A DNA stretch of 64,000 nt from Bryum argenteum (taxonomy: Eukaryota; Streptophyta; Bryopsida; Bryales; Bryaceae). The notes under the pieces were generated by a model. It saw only the letters and a program-made list of their open reading frames with translations. It was not told the DNA's origin and searched no databases. The translations under genes were made by a program, and so were the position numbers. The DNA lies in assembly GCA_037043015.1 (NCBI GenBank), contig CM073330.1, positions 4,365,263-4,429,262 of the forward strand, read 5' to 3'. Positions 21,667 through 33,213 of the stretch are shown one piece after another. Each line of letters starts with the position of its first letter. Position 1 is the first letter of the stretch.

Positions 21667-22119
21667 TGAGTATGAGATATACTTCAAGCAACAAGTGCGC
21701 TTGAGCTCTCTTTAATGCTCGATTGTTGCAAGTAGGATATGTATTTGAATATGTTCACTTTAACGTACCAATTTTAAATATCTCTATGCCTTAGAGTTCT
21801 CATTCCATTTCTTTTTCATTTTATGTGCTTCTTTTTCTATACTATTTTTCTTTATCTTTACTAGTTTTCTTTATCTTTATCTTTCGGTTTCTTTATCTTT
21901 TACTTCCGCTTCTTTTCTTTCCAATATGTTTCTTTTACAAATACAGACATATCTTTTGCCTATACCGTATTTCTTTACCTCTTTTCTTTACTGAAAAAAT
22001 CTTTATCTTCTCTATATTTTATCGCGCATTGTATTTGCATTTGCAACATATTATCGCCACGTCACACAACCATCACATTTAGCAATTAATAATATTACTA
22101 TTTTCCATACCCATAGTAT
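21667..22119. other. AT-rich 3' flank with TTCTTTATC-type repeats
   Basis: After the stop at 21664-21666 the sequence is non-coding. From 21790 to 22020 the plus strand is pyrimidine-rich, with many TTTCTTTATCTTT copies. The frame 21825-22082 is a by-product of this composition. Confidence 0.6.
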
Positions 22120-22215
22120 TTGAGACCCCCTCTATGTTACACTTTACTCTATTTATTTGAATAGTGTGCGGCCAAATATAACGGGGATTGGGCCAATTTA
22201 ACGAATATGGTGTTA
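22120..22215. mobile_element. Partial MITE copy C (right end only)
   Basis: GTGTGCGGCCAAATATAACG followed by GGGATTGGGCCAATTTAACG and AATATGG matches the right ends of the copies at 14651-14883 and 33214-33456. The left part is missing. Confidence 0.6.
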
Positions 22216-22234
22216 ATAGTTAAATAGAGGAAAT

Positions 22235-22370
22235 AAAAGCCCTTATAACGGCCTACCCGGGTAATGACCGGGTAGGGTTAGCTTAACTAGGTAATGACCG
22301 GGTAGGGTTAGCTTAAGGATACTCCCGGTTAACGGCCTACCCGGGAGTATCCTTAAGCTTAGTGGGCAGG
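22235..22370. repeat. Direct repeat followed by a 19-bp-arm hairpin
   Basis: GTAATGACCGGGTAGGGTTA plus GCTTAA occurs at 22261-22286 and again at 22291-22316 (period 30). Immediately after, AGCTTAAGGATACTCCCGG (22310-22328) pairs with CCGGGAGTATCCTTAAGCT (22341-22359) across a 12-bp loop. It marks the left border of the GC-richer segment. Confidence 0.85.
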
Positions 22371-22553
22371 GTAGGGTAGCGAAACTTTTTAGTTTTTTTG
22401 GTTTTCCATTTCAAGCCAGGATCCGACCTCTCCGTGCCCAATCCGGTCGCTGCAGACCCGGATAGGGCTTAGCTGACCCTTCGCGGGTCGGCCTCAACCC
22501 GGGAAGGGGCTGTCCCGACCGGGTATGTTTCGGTTGGGTATCGATGGCCGGGG

Positions 22554-23396
22554 ATGCCTGCCGGGTCGGAGAGGATGGAAGGAGCTCTCCAGGAGATGAG
22601 AACCCTCATCGGGGAGATGTCCAGGGCTTTCCCCAGGGAGGCACCTCCACTTGAGGCAGTGAAGGATACCCCTACCCGGGCCAACCCCGATGCAACCGAA
22701 GCTGTCATGGTAGGGGAGGAGGAGTCTGCCGACCCTGTAGCAATGGAGGAGCCAGTTCCTCCAACCATCTGCAGCCCGGAGAAGGCCCTGACCGGGACGG
22801 ACATCCTGACACCTCTCTACGAGGAAGACCAGGGAAGGACGGAGACGGCCAAGGGAGGAATATCCCCTGCGGAGAAGCCTTCCCGGATACAGGAGGTAGG
22901 CAGTGGGTTGTTGGCTTCCTCACCAGTCCCACCGGACCGGATTGTGGATCCCATGGACGAGAGCCTTGCTCCCGCCTCGGAGGCCACGATCCAACCAAGG
23001 GAAGAAGGGAGGACCGACATCCGCCCACCCGGACAGGGATTGGAGGTACTCCAGCCACTCCTAGGACCGGAGGTAATTCCCCTGTCCGGATCCCCTGATC
23101 CCGAGGCTTCCCCCGGGTTAACCCACACCTCGGAGACCACCCTCCTCGTCCCCGAGGAGCTGGTGGAGGTCCCGGAGACTGGAGAGGTATTTCCGGATAC
23201 CTCAGCCCCCGCCCCTTCAGGAGATACGGAGATCGTGGATGGTGGGATATCCTTCCCGACACTTGGCGAGGAGGGAGAGAAAGAGATCACCTCCCAACCC
23301 GAGCCAAAGGCGCGGGTAGACAACACCTCCGCGACTACCGAGGCCCTGCAATCGCCAAAACGGAGGAGGGACGACCAAGGCCGAGGTAGTTGCTAG
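22554..23396 (+). CDS. Uncharacterised acidic, Pro-rich ORF of 280 aa
   Basis: ATG at 22554, with another at 22575; stop TAG at 23394. The frame is GC-rich and uninterrupted in a region where chance ORFs are short. The product is rich in Glu, Pro, Ser and Thr, has no hydrophobic core pattern, starts with a short helical stretch (MEGALQEMRTLIGEMSRAF) and ends in a basic SPKRRRDDQGRG tail. It may be the remaining N-terminal (gag-like or unknown) part of a retroelement whose other genes are gone; I recognise no domain. CCGGGT motifs are frequent in and around it. Confidence 0.4.
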   Translation: MPAGSERMEGALQEMRTLIGEMSRAFPREAPPLEAVKDTPTRANPDATEAVMVGEEESADPVAMEEPVPPTICSPEKALTGTDILTPLYEEDQGRTETAKGGISPAEKPSRIQEVGSGLLASSPVPPDRIVDPMDESLAPASEATIQPREEGRTDIRPPGQGLEVLQPLLGPEVIPLSGSPDPEASPGLTHTSETTLLVPEELVEVPETGEVFPDTSAPAPSGDTEIVDGGISFPTLGEEGEKEITSQPEPKARVDNTSATTEALQSPKRRRDDQGRGSC

Positions 23397-23655
23397 CGGA
23401 TACCTCTGACCGAGGTTAGGTTAGACTTAGTGATTTTAATGCAGATGGGAGAATAGCGGCGCACTACTGACAGGGTTGAATTTAGAAAGATTCTCTAGTG
23501 CGGGACTTTGTCCTCTTCTGGGGACTTTGTCCTTCCCTTGGCTAAATAGCAGGTCCTCCCTGGGCATCCCTTAGACAGAGCCCTCATTCAGGGTCTTTTT
23601 GTGCCTTTCACAATACCCTAATTCAGTTGCAAGTACGCCCCTTTCTTCCATTCTC

Positions 23656-23689
<34 letters not shown>

Positions 23690-24327
23690 CCTCCCTGTTT
23701 CCCGTTTTGCGGAGTCCAGAGGGCCCTTGCTGTCCGGACAAGAGAAAGCGGTTCTGTCCCTGAACGGAGAGTAGTAAGGAAGGTAGAGAAGCTGACAGGG
23801 GAGGAGTGCGGCTAGCGAACGGCACCTCCCACTTAGGGCACAGTCCGGTCTGTCCTTGCAGCGTCCGGGATTACAGCGGCAAGGAAGGGATTCCTGTCGC
23901 TTAACCGACTCCCGAGAACACCATCGGTTGAATTCCCCTGGATTGCTGAAGTCCGGGTAGGCAGGTTTGTCCGTAGGTGATAGCGGTGAACTCCAGGTCA
24001 GTCGCACCACCCCCAGTTCGGTAACCCGGGATCTACTAACCCAGGTAGTGAGTTGTGATAACCGGACCATAGGAGAACCGGATACCAATCTTCGTGACAT
24101 GCGTGCGGGTCTAGAGCCGTGCGTAGAGAGCGGTATAAGGGAAGTTCCTAGTAGGGTAAGGAGAGGAATGACTCAGTGACCTTTCCGGTCACGTTAATCA
24201 ACGGAAGGAGTGGTCTAATCCCCCCACTTAACTAAATCCGGGAAAACCCCTCTGAGGAGAATACAGAGGCTAAATCAAACCATACAATCCTGAATTCCCC
24301 TCCCCTCTCCTGTCCGGGTAGTCGTTC
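23397..24327. other. Non-coding GC-richer segment with a GT microsatellite
   Basis: It contains GGGACTTTGTCC twice (around 23502 and 23520) and a (GT)14 microsatellite at 23659-23686. Several 60-150 codon frames on both strands lack domains. It continues the base composition of the 280-aa ORF and is probably part of the same element. Confidence 0.5.
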
Positions 24328-24331
24328 TAGG

Positions 24332-24482
24332 AACACGTAATTCGTTATAATGGTATTATGCAGTGATTTTGAGAAATGTGGGTTTAGGTGGAGTCGAGCT
24401 AAATGTACCCACATAGTACATTTGGCTCAACTCAAGCTCAATTTGATAATCTGAATATTCCCATTATAATGAATTACGTGTT
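24332..24482. mobile_element. 151-bp fold-back MITE with TAGG target duplication
   Basis: Ends are AACACGTAATTCGTTATAAT and its near-perfect inverse ATTATAATGAATTACGTGTT (22-bp arms, one mismatch). Inside, GAGTCGAGCTAAATGTA pairs with TACATTTGGCTCAACTC, so nearly the whole element can fold. TAGG flanks it at 24328-24331 and 24483-24486. Confidence 0.85.
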
Positions 24483-24486
24483 TAGG

Positions 24487-25542
24487 ATAGGATACAGGGT
24501 ACACGGGCGATCAGAAAATACCCGGATAGTGCAAATCCGGGTTGGCTAACAGGTGGGATTTGTTGTTCTTGCACTTCACAGGATCTCCGTGGACGAATAC
24601 TCGGGTTCTTTTTTGGGAAACCTCTTTTACCACGAAAAAGGGTTATCCGGGCACGAACCAGGAAAGCACGTTACGACAAGCCGACACCATCCTCCAGACC
24701 ATGCTCCAAATTGGGTTGGACATGCGGCAGGAACAAAAATTCCAGTTTTTGGGCCCAATCTCATGGGTTAGAGACTTTAGAATCCAATACTCTTTTTTAT
24801 TCACCTTAAACACGCAATTAAGCAATTATGCACTTTGCCAAGTGCACTCAATGGCATGTCAAAACAACAACATTTTCCTCCAAAATGAAAAAAAACAAGA
24901 AAAATTCCACACAAAAAAAAATTTTAAATGTGGAGGCACTAAAGTTAAACTAATGAGAAATAGTATTTTTTTAATAACAAATTTGTTGCTAAATCATGTT
25001 TTATTGCTTTGTAAATACTACCAAATTATTATATTCAAATATTGCCAACATCTATTTTATTATTTTGCGACCATTTAAATTTTTGGAATACAAATCCCAA
25101 TGGATCAATATGAAGGACAACGTCACGTCTTGGAGTGCAAAAATTGAAATTTAAAGAATTTCAAAGATTCAATTTTGTCCTTGAACTTCCCATAGTGTTT
25201 GTTTTTAGATTCAATGCAATTTTGATTATGAACTTCTACGTTGTTCATTGCTATATGACATTTATATACTATTTTTGGCATTTATACAATGAACATACTT
25301 TATAGGAGATAAAAGGCCAACATGTGCTATTCAACGAGAAAATATAGCGCATCTCGCTCTATATTATATGAAAATCCATACATAAAATTCATAAACGTAC
25401 TTTAGAAACTGATAGTAAATACTATAATATAACATGCATAATACTATAACCAAACATCTCATACTTTACTCAAACATATAAATCAAACCTAACATGCCAC
25501 CTAAACATCATATTGACTTGCTACTTATAAATCTGTGATGCT
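24487..25542. other. AT-rich intergenic DNA with one dispersed repeat
   Basis: At about 24690-24780 lies CCATGCTCCAAATTGGGTTG through CAGTTTTTGGGCCCAATCTC, also present at 33137-33210. The remainder has no repeat or coding signal. Confidence 0.5.
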
Positions 25543-26045
25543 CTAATCATCCTCCTCCATTGTCCTACCGGTACTGCCTTCATAGGCCTCAGGTACCATA
25601 CGATCCACTGCCGCCAGCGACACTGGGGGATCAATAGAATCTTGAAGACTGATGGACGCAGACTCCTCGTACGTGTAACTGCCCGGCTCACCGTGGCGAG
25701 TGTACCTTATGCCATCGGTGTTATAGTAGAAGCCGTCTCTAAATGTCATCATTGGTGCGAAGGCCTCGTTGAAAGCTATGGTGTCCGCTGATTCCGTAGA
25801 TTGTGGAATGGATGGCACCATTGGTCTCGTTTGAATTGGAGTATCTAGAACCACCTTCGGTATCTCTGATCCTTCCTCAAAGCCATTAGGTTCCACAGAC
25901 GAATGAAGTCCGTCGTCACATGAGTTATGATCAGGCGAGGGTACATTTGTGTCATACTCACGCGGCTGTCGTACATTTGCCAATGTGTATGGTGCTGGAA
26001 TAGAAGTATCCGCTTCATCTCCAAGCTCGTCCTTCAGATTTGTCA
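25543..26045 (-). CDS. Possible 3'-terminal exon, unknown protein
   Basis: Open minus-strand frame of about 167 codons ending at a stop at 25543, preceded by an acceptor-like CTTTTTGACAG (exon would start at 26045). The product is acidic, with many Asp, Glu, Ser and Pro, and contains FAPMMTFRDGFYYNTDGIRY and GEPGSYTYEESASISLQDS. No family is recognised and no upstream exon was found in the AT-rich 2 kb beyond, so this may be a fragment. Confidence 0.35.
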
Positions 26046-26910
26046 CTGTCAAAAAGTGGCTTCAAAATCTAGTTTTAGAGTGAAATTTAAGACTTCTAAT
26101 CCTAGAATCTTAAAATAAACATTGATATAAAGCCACCAAATTTTTTAGGCTACTATGCATCGGAAGGATTAAAATATTATAGCATTTGAAATCATAAGAA
26201 TAATTCATTTGCTTAATTGTATTGAGTGGTCTAGCACACATTAATTTCACTTGGCTTAAAAAAAATTCACTATACAAGGTCTAACTTCTTTAAAATCATG
26301 ATTGGCATGATCATGTTGGTTACCTTAAAACCAATTTCTAGACATGGAAAAGGTGTGTAGCATATTGAAAACAAATATGCAAAGGATCGAGATTGAAATT
26401 ATTTGACAAACTTTTATGCCACATTTTATTCTTTTGTGAACTCAACATGCTTTAGAATGAAAATCCAAAATGATTGATAAGAATTTATTTATCACATAAA
26501 TTTTTCGCTAGAAAAAAAAATTTAAAAAAATGAAGATTCTATAGGTTTTATGTAGAAAATAGTGGTTTTTTTCTCTCCCTTGACCAAAATGTGCGAACAT
26601 GTTTGACTGGGGTTAAATGCTCTTTTTACAGTGAAGACAATTTTAGAAATTTGGAATCGTAAAAGAAGGTAATATTCTTTAGTCTCAAACGACTCTATAT
26701 AAAAGATGTTAGTTCTACAATATCTACATTAATATTTTTACTATCATGTGTTGTTAAATGTTTTCATTTTTCTTGTTCTTAAGCAAGTAACTATAATGTA
26801 TGACGGGTATCAATATGGGCGGGTATCCCTCATGGGCGGGTATCAGACGTTTGAAATGGCTTTAATATAGTAAATGGGATGTTTATCGGAGTTCACTTGG
26901 TTGATTGTTT
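26046..26910. other. AT-rich intergenic stretch
   Basis: No coding frame or long repeat seen. GGCGGGTATC occurs twice near 26818 and 26835. Confidence 0.5.
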
Positions 26911-26938
26911 CAAGGGGTGTGCGCGCGCACACCCCTTG
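26911..26938. repeat. Perfect 28-bp palindrome
   Basis: The left half CAAGGGGTGTGCGC is followed directly by its exact reverse complement. It has a GC-rich core with an alternating GCGCGCGC centre in AT-rich surroundings. Confidence 0.9.
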
Positions 26939-27394
26939 CAATCTCTGATAATTTTTTTATTATTTCTATTTTTTAAAGATTCTTAAATTTTTTTAGGGTT
27001 TAAGGTTTTAAGATTGGGATTTTGGTGGCTTTGGTGGCGGATGCATAACTGCAACAAAGACCACAAAGAGGATGAAGGGAGGAAGATGAAGATTTTAACA
27101 TATCGAGTACAAAGTGGACAGCTTGAATAGTAGCGTACCTGTACAAGAGCGAACAAGAACCCAAAATGCAAGCCGCAACAGTAGCAACAACACTAATGAT
27201 AGCAATGAGGAATAGCAACAAGATCAGCAAGTAGCAAGCATCGATTCGGTAGCAACAGGAGACGGCGATCTGGTACAACAGCAGGAGCGATTTGGTACAG
27301 CAGCAAGCGGCAAGGAGAATCGGCAAAAAGATTTTTGGTTGCAACAAGTCACGAAACTCTCCTAGTGCTCTACAGATCGTCCTAGCAGCGTCCT

Positions 27395-27540
27395 TCAGAA
27401 ACACAAGCAAGAGCGGAGGAGGAAGAAAAGGCAATAGCAACCTGCAGAAACATGAGCAAGAGCGGAGGAGGAAGAAATGGCAACAACGACCTTCAAAAAC
27501 ACGAGCAAGAGCGGAGGAGGAAAAAAAGGCAAGTGTGCCA
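27395..27540. repeat. Three tandem copies of a 50-bp unit
   Basis: GCAAGAGCGGAGGAGGAA recurs near 27408, 27458 and 27507, separated by AGGCAA(T/C)AGCAACCT-like sequence. Frames through it (27000-27440 and 27395-27760, minus) are repetitive and unconvincing. Confidence 0.7.
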
Positions 27541-27574
27541 GAAGATTAGAAGCAGGGAGGTCAGATGAAAAACA

Positions 27575-27868
27575 AAAGAGGAGGTGGTAGAGGTGTTCGC
27601 CCGGACACACCCTGGCCCCTGCCTTGCTGGCGGACTGACCTGCGCGCCTCGGCGACAAGCGCCGCGCTAAGGCTGGGCCGTGTCTGCACAGACTCGGTGT
27701 TTGCACAGACGCGGTGTCTGCGTCGGACGCGGCATCGGCACAAACACCGTGTCTGTGCAAACACGGCCCAGCCTTAGCGCGGCGCTTGTCGCCGAGGCGT
27801 GCAGGTCAGTCCGCCAGCAAGGCAGGGGCCAGGGGTGTCCGGGCGAACACCTCTACCACCTCCTCTTT
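27575..27868. mobile_element. 294-bp GC-rich giant hairpin
   Basis: The left arm 27575-27703 and right arm 27741-27868 are about 128 bp each and differ at only a few positions; the loop is 37 bp. Outer ends are AAAGAGGAGGTGGTAGAGGT and its inverse. The element is much more GC-rich than its flanks and is followed by a T-run at about 27870-27892. It could be a fold-back MITE or a hairpin-RNA locus. Confidence 0.85.
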
Positions 27869-27892
27869 AGTTTTTTTTTTTTTTTTTTTTTT

Positions 27893-28499
27893 TTAAAAAT
27901 TATGTCATTTTTTAGTTGATGGATGTCTAATCAAAGGTATTTTTATTGCTGTATTATAGCAATTTTGTTGTATGATAGTCATTGTTAATCACCTGTGTAC
28001 ACATGGTGTTTCTAAGTGTATATACGTACTAGATAGTACAAGATCGCAAGGATTATTTTCAGACGTGTTGTTGCGATGGACATATGGGTTGAATTTAGTT
28101 GTATTATCAGTTATATACACAACTTGGTATACATTTAGAATCTGTGTATTTAGATACTTTTCTACCACATATATACAAAGTACAATATGGAGTATATTTT
28201 TATTAAATGTCCATTGGAACAATTTGGTGCCTACTTTTATTAACAGTTTGGTGCTCGCGTCATTTTGCTCACCAAAAATATATTAACTATAATCTACACA
28301 ATTTGTAGCATATACTAAGCATTTCAAATATCCCTGGACAAAAATATTTGTATTATTCACATGGATTTATACCAAAAATATGTTCACAATGCCATTAGAA
28401 GTCTTTTTATATTACCACTTCTGACAATACGCAACATTCTTTGCAAAACACCTTTTTTTCCAGAAAAAATCAAGTTTAAAAATAAAAAATTCCATTTTT
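27893..28499. other. AT-rich intergenic DNA
   Basis: No supported gene. Small frames at 27972-28286 and 27989-28222 overlap on opposite strands and lack domains. Confidence 0.5.
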
Positions 28500-31400
28500 G
28501 CAAGAACTGGCCATCGTAGTACCCAAGTGCACTTTTAAATAGCCGGGTGCATAATTGCTTAATTGCGCATTCTTACAATTCAACCAAAAGAATTCCATCT
28601 GAGGGTGACGATATACGTTACGTGTTAGTAAGTGGTAAAAATTTGAGATTTTTTGGAGCACTTCTAAGCAATCAGATTTGAACATAAGTACAAAGTAGCC
28701 CCTGCTTGAACAATTTCCATCAATCTCCTCAACGGTGGGGATTCCATCGATAGTTTTTCCAAATGAATGATATGTAAGACTTCTTTGTTATCAGTTGTGC
28801 GGATCGTCAAAATTCACTTGCAACAATGAAAAATTGAGCTTGTTATAAGAGCTAGTCAAGAAAACAAGAGCAAAGCTCTAAACCCCCCGATCCTTCAGAG
28901 GTTATTTAAATAATTACTTTGTTGTTCAAAATGCCAAAATAAGGCTCATGATCAGGATTCTGAAAATAATTAGTAACTTCAGTAATAAGGCTCCCTGTAA
29001 ATCTTATTAGCAAGTTGATACTGTAATGGCCGGTGATAAAGTGATAGAATTTGGCTTCTTAACCAAAAGGTGGAGTATTCCTATTGACTCCAAGTTTTCC
29101 TTGCTTAGCCGTGGCATGAACCAAGTTACAGCTTATAACCTTCATAAAGTCATTATTTAATTTTAGGATAAGGTTCTTTGGAGGTGGAATCTTTTATTCA
29201 AAGATTTGAGGTTTGGCAAGAAACTCCACCTTCAAGAAGTATTCTTGCATATATTTATCTGGTTATGTCATTATTTAATTATGAGCAAAGTTCCCCTTTA
29301 GAGTAAGCTTCAAATGTCTTAGTCAATGTAGATTCAAAAAAATCAGAATGGTTTTTGAATTTAAGAGTAGGAAAGTATTTGGTCAACTTTGACCATTATA
29401 ATTTCACAGTGAAGAAGAATTAGTGGTTAAATTTAAAACCTAAGTAAAAAGTCAATAAATTTTGACTAAACAGCCTTGATATGGGACCCAATCCAAGTGA
29501 TTCTTCCATAATACGTTTTGGATGAAGAAGTTATCATGGCTCTTTTGCCTGTCATCCACTTTATTGTTTTCAACATGCGGAATGTTTAGGGATTAAAAAA
29601 GATCTTATGGATAGAACTTCTAATAATGCTAAGGAATTTGTTTACCTTTCAACTTTATAATCTCCTTGAACCAAAAAAAAAATAAATGGTGAATAATCTC
29701 CTAGATAATGACACCAACATATAATAGACTTGCAATGGTGTGAAGAATTTGAAATCATGCCAAGCTTCTTATACTCACTGATACCTCCTCTTGGATCTTA
29801 CTATTCAAAACTTTGAGATCATTACCTAAATATATAGTCCTCTAATTGGGAGGCATATTTTAGACAACCATACAAGCTAGTTTCAAGCTAACTATCCCTT
29901 GGACCATGTAATAAGTTATGATCTCATGTAATAAACGGAAATTTTTGAACATTCTCATTTGTGAAAGCCTTTAGAAGATGATTGAGTTCAAAGTATGGAT
30001 ATTTTTAGAAGAGGAACGAGATTATAAGATAGAGATAAGGACAATGTCATTGCGCATAAGGAAAGCTTGCCATGCCCCACCAAAGAAATCTATAAAGTTG
30101 GGTATTGATGTTGTAAATTGTTTCCAAGTCCTCAAAACAAAAGAAATTATTACCTCACTACCTTACATTCAGACTCAAGAATTAATTTTCACTTGAATTT
30201 GATTAAAAGAGCCAGTTTGCACTTAAACATGATCAGAATGATGGAACTTCTCCTGCCAAACATGTCCCTCCAACTTTGCTGACTCTCTTAAAGTGTACCA
30301 ATTCTCCAATTGAATTGGACCAGGAGTGGGGAGCCCACGTCCATGTGATCGAATGGTAAGTCTCACCTGCAGCTCCATCACAGATCTGGCAGATCTGCTA
30401 GCAGGGAAGGAAGGAAGACGTGCTCGGCGAAAAATCTAGGCATTCAGAAAAGCGATGTTGCAACTGAAGGTATGTATAAAGATGCACCATTTACCACTCC
30501 TCTATCCATTCTTCACATCTCTCGTTTCCAGATTTTTAGCTTTCTGTCGATTGCCCTCGATTTCCTGTCGAGCTTTAGCTCCATCTCTGCGTGCCTCAAG
30601 TGCAGTCTGGTACAGGCAGAGCTAGTGCTTGACAGGAAAAGCACGCCATCAGTTCTGCTAGAAAGGGTGCCTGGCTTACATGCTTACACTATGTGGTGTT
30701 TGTAGAATCCATTCAAAGGCGATGCAGTGAAGCTTAAGCACGGATCAATTACTCGTCGAAAAGTTCAACATTCGCAATGTAGAGCAGCTTGGCAGGAGGT
30801 ACGTTGGTTGTTAGGAATCTTAAGGTTACTCTGCTGAGGGTTTCGTATACACATACCTTTTGCTGTATTATTCTTACTCATCATTTTAGCACTATTTGAA
30901 CTAAAAGCAAGATAACAGATTCAGTAGAGACGTACCATTTTCCGCCTCTCTCAGTAGTAGCTGTGTGGGTGATGTGGTTAGCTCGCAGGAGTGGTGGTGT
31001 TCTCAGCGCTCCTCTTTACGATTGTTTGAGGGCATTTCCAATAGCTCTATCTGTGAGCAAAGGCTGCCTGTCAAGCAGCTGCAGCCGACGCTCGTGAAGC
31101 TCAAAGCAATGTAAGAAATGCCAGGTATCTCCTCTGCCCTATCGAACTACATCTTTCCATTCAGCTATCAGAAAATCTACAGTCATCATGTCGAGCATCA
31201 CCTTCTGGGGCTGTCATACTGATCAAGGCGTGACAATGAATTGAGCTCTACGATTTTGTGCTTTTTGGCATGTGAAGCTGACCCCGAGGATGATTACTTG
31301 TGATTCAAGTTGATCGATGGTTTCCCAACCTCACCGGCTTGAATCGAGTTGCAACTTTCACATTCTTTGACTTTCCCCGTGATTCGTTCTACAATGAGTC

Positions 31401-32200
31401 TCTCGATGGATGCTTCGTTTCTGAAGGACTTCACTGTAGAGCTATACACTGTGGAAAGTTCAAGAATGTTATTCGACCACAGTCACACCAGAGCGAAAAT
31501 GGTTCAAAGTTTAAGCACACGGATCCCCTGGTGGTTTTTTCTAATGTTATCCCTGACGGAACTATGCTATGTCAGTGCAATTTCTACTGTAAATAACCTT
31601 CATTCACACTAACTGTATCGGTCTCCTGCAGCCTACATATATAGATTGTAGTGACAGACAAGGAGCTTGTATGTGATTACTGCACATGAGTTGTTTATTT
31701 GTGCGTTGTTTTCGAATGAGTGTTCCATACTATTACTGGTTTTGAGAAGCTTGATTTTGTCCATCTTGTTCCTGAATTTTGCTCCATAGAAGCAGATCCA
31801 TACAGTGTGCATGCGTAATTGAAATAAAGCTCGTTGTGTAACCAATATGTCGAATCTCACTGGTTCAATCTCTCAAAGCGTTGCAAATTTTCAGTTGTGC
31901 ATGTGAGAACATTTTGTTGTGACAGTGAATGTAACTTGGATAATATTGTAGTTGAGTGCAAGTGAGTGCAAGTGCTTAGAAGTTGGTGATAGATCGAGGT
32001 ATCAATCATGCACCGGAGAACTCTTACCGTGTCAAGATTCTTGACTCTAGATATACTCTATCAACTACTTAACATCTGTATCCCCGGAGCATGCAATGAC
32101 AAGATTAGTCTTAGTTAGTAAGGATCAACGGTAAAGTTAAAGTGGATATGTTCTAATTAAGCTCACGTCGTAAAGTGTTTGTTCGGTTGGATTCTGAGGT
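28500..32200 (+). repeat. Dispersed repeat family, copy 1
   Basis: Shared blocks with copy 2 in the same order: 28570-29330 resembles 33500-34270; 29960-30130 resembles 36970-37130; 30540-30670 resembles 37730-37850; 31280-31450 resembles 38040-38210; and the end near 32130-32190 (AAAGTGTTTGTTCGGTT) resembles 38830-38880. The best conserved part carries GATCGATGG through CCCAACCTCACCGGCT, then TTGACTTTCCCC and GTGATTCGTTCT. No intact coding frame; it may be a degraded non-autonomous retroelement. Confidence 0.65.
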
Positions 32201-32244
32201 TGGTTGCTTTCTATATTAAGCTCACAAATATCTTGTATACGATT

Positions 32245-32328
32245 TAACTCCTTCTAGAATAAGCTCAATAGTAAAGCCTTTGGAGGTTACTATTGGAGGT
32301 TACTATTGAGCTTATCCTAGAAGGGGTT
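32245..32328. repeat. 84-bp hairpin with 29-bp arms
   Basis: The arm 32245-32273, with core TAAGCTCAATAGTAA, pairs with 32300-32328, with core TTACTATTGAGCTTA; there are about three mismatches and a 26-bp spacer. The spacer and right arm contain GGAGGTTACTATT twice in tandem (32283 and 32296). Confidence 0.8.
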
Positions 32329-33213
32329 ACTAAAATGTGAAAGCCTCAAGCAAAGTTTTTTCAAATTGTATATTGGAAAATCCAGATGTAGGATCTTGTT
32401 TATTTTTATCAAATTAGTCTACCCACCATATATTTAATAAAAGACCTACTAATGTCTCAACTAATGATTTTCAAATGAGTGTTAGCTACTTAGTTTGCAA
32501 GAGTGGAGAAGGCCTCCAAACAGTCAAAAAGCTTTGCCCAAGACATAGTTATTTGAGGTAGAAAATGATAAGATATAAAAAATTTATGAACATTTTCTTA
32601 AGAAATCTTGACCAACTATAGTCTAACTACATAGAGAATTGTATTGCAAAACTAGCTAGTCTTGGGAGAACCTTAAGTGGCCTTTGTGCGTTGTTTAAAA
32701 ATCATTGAAAATAGAACTAGAATGGAACAAGTTCACTATGAAAGGACAAACGAGAAAAATTCTTATGATGTATCATTATTCATTAATACCTAAAAGACGG
32801 CAAGGCCTCCAAGGGGCTTCAGAATGTAGAAAAGTGCAAATTAGGTGAGATTTGTCCAAAGAAGCAAAATTTGCGAGATGATCCATTGGTTTCTTTCGAT
32901 CTTAAATGATGAAGAATTGGATATTTGGTAGATTGTTTGAGTCGGGGAGAGCTTTGAGTTGCTTCAACAGTTTGGCAAGGCAGCGTTGTGAGCACAACCG
33001 TGCAGTTCAAAGAGAACCGTTGAGGTGTGTGAGGAGAAGAGCCTAAATGATTGGCAAACAAGCCAGGGGCCCTCAATTTTTGAGGTGGGGCAACTGCCTT
33101 TAGAGGAGCATTGTCAATGCGTCATGAGCCAGCACCATGCTCCAGACCATGCTCCAAACTGGGTTGGACATGGGGCAGTAACAATTATTCCAGTTTTTGG
33201 GCCCAATCTCATG
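32329..33213. other. Intergenic DNA with diverged repeat remnants
   Basis: 32350-32430 resembles 40670-40740 (AAATCC(A)G...TAGGATC(T/A)TGTTTAT). 33137-33210 is a second copy of the repeat at 24690-24780. No supported gene; the frame 32819-33076 (minus) has no recognised domain. Confidence 0.45.
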
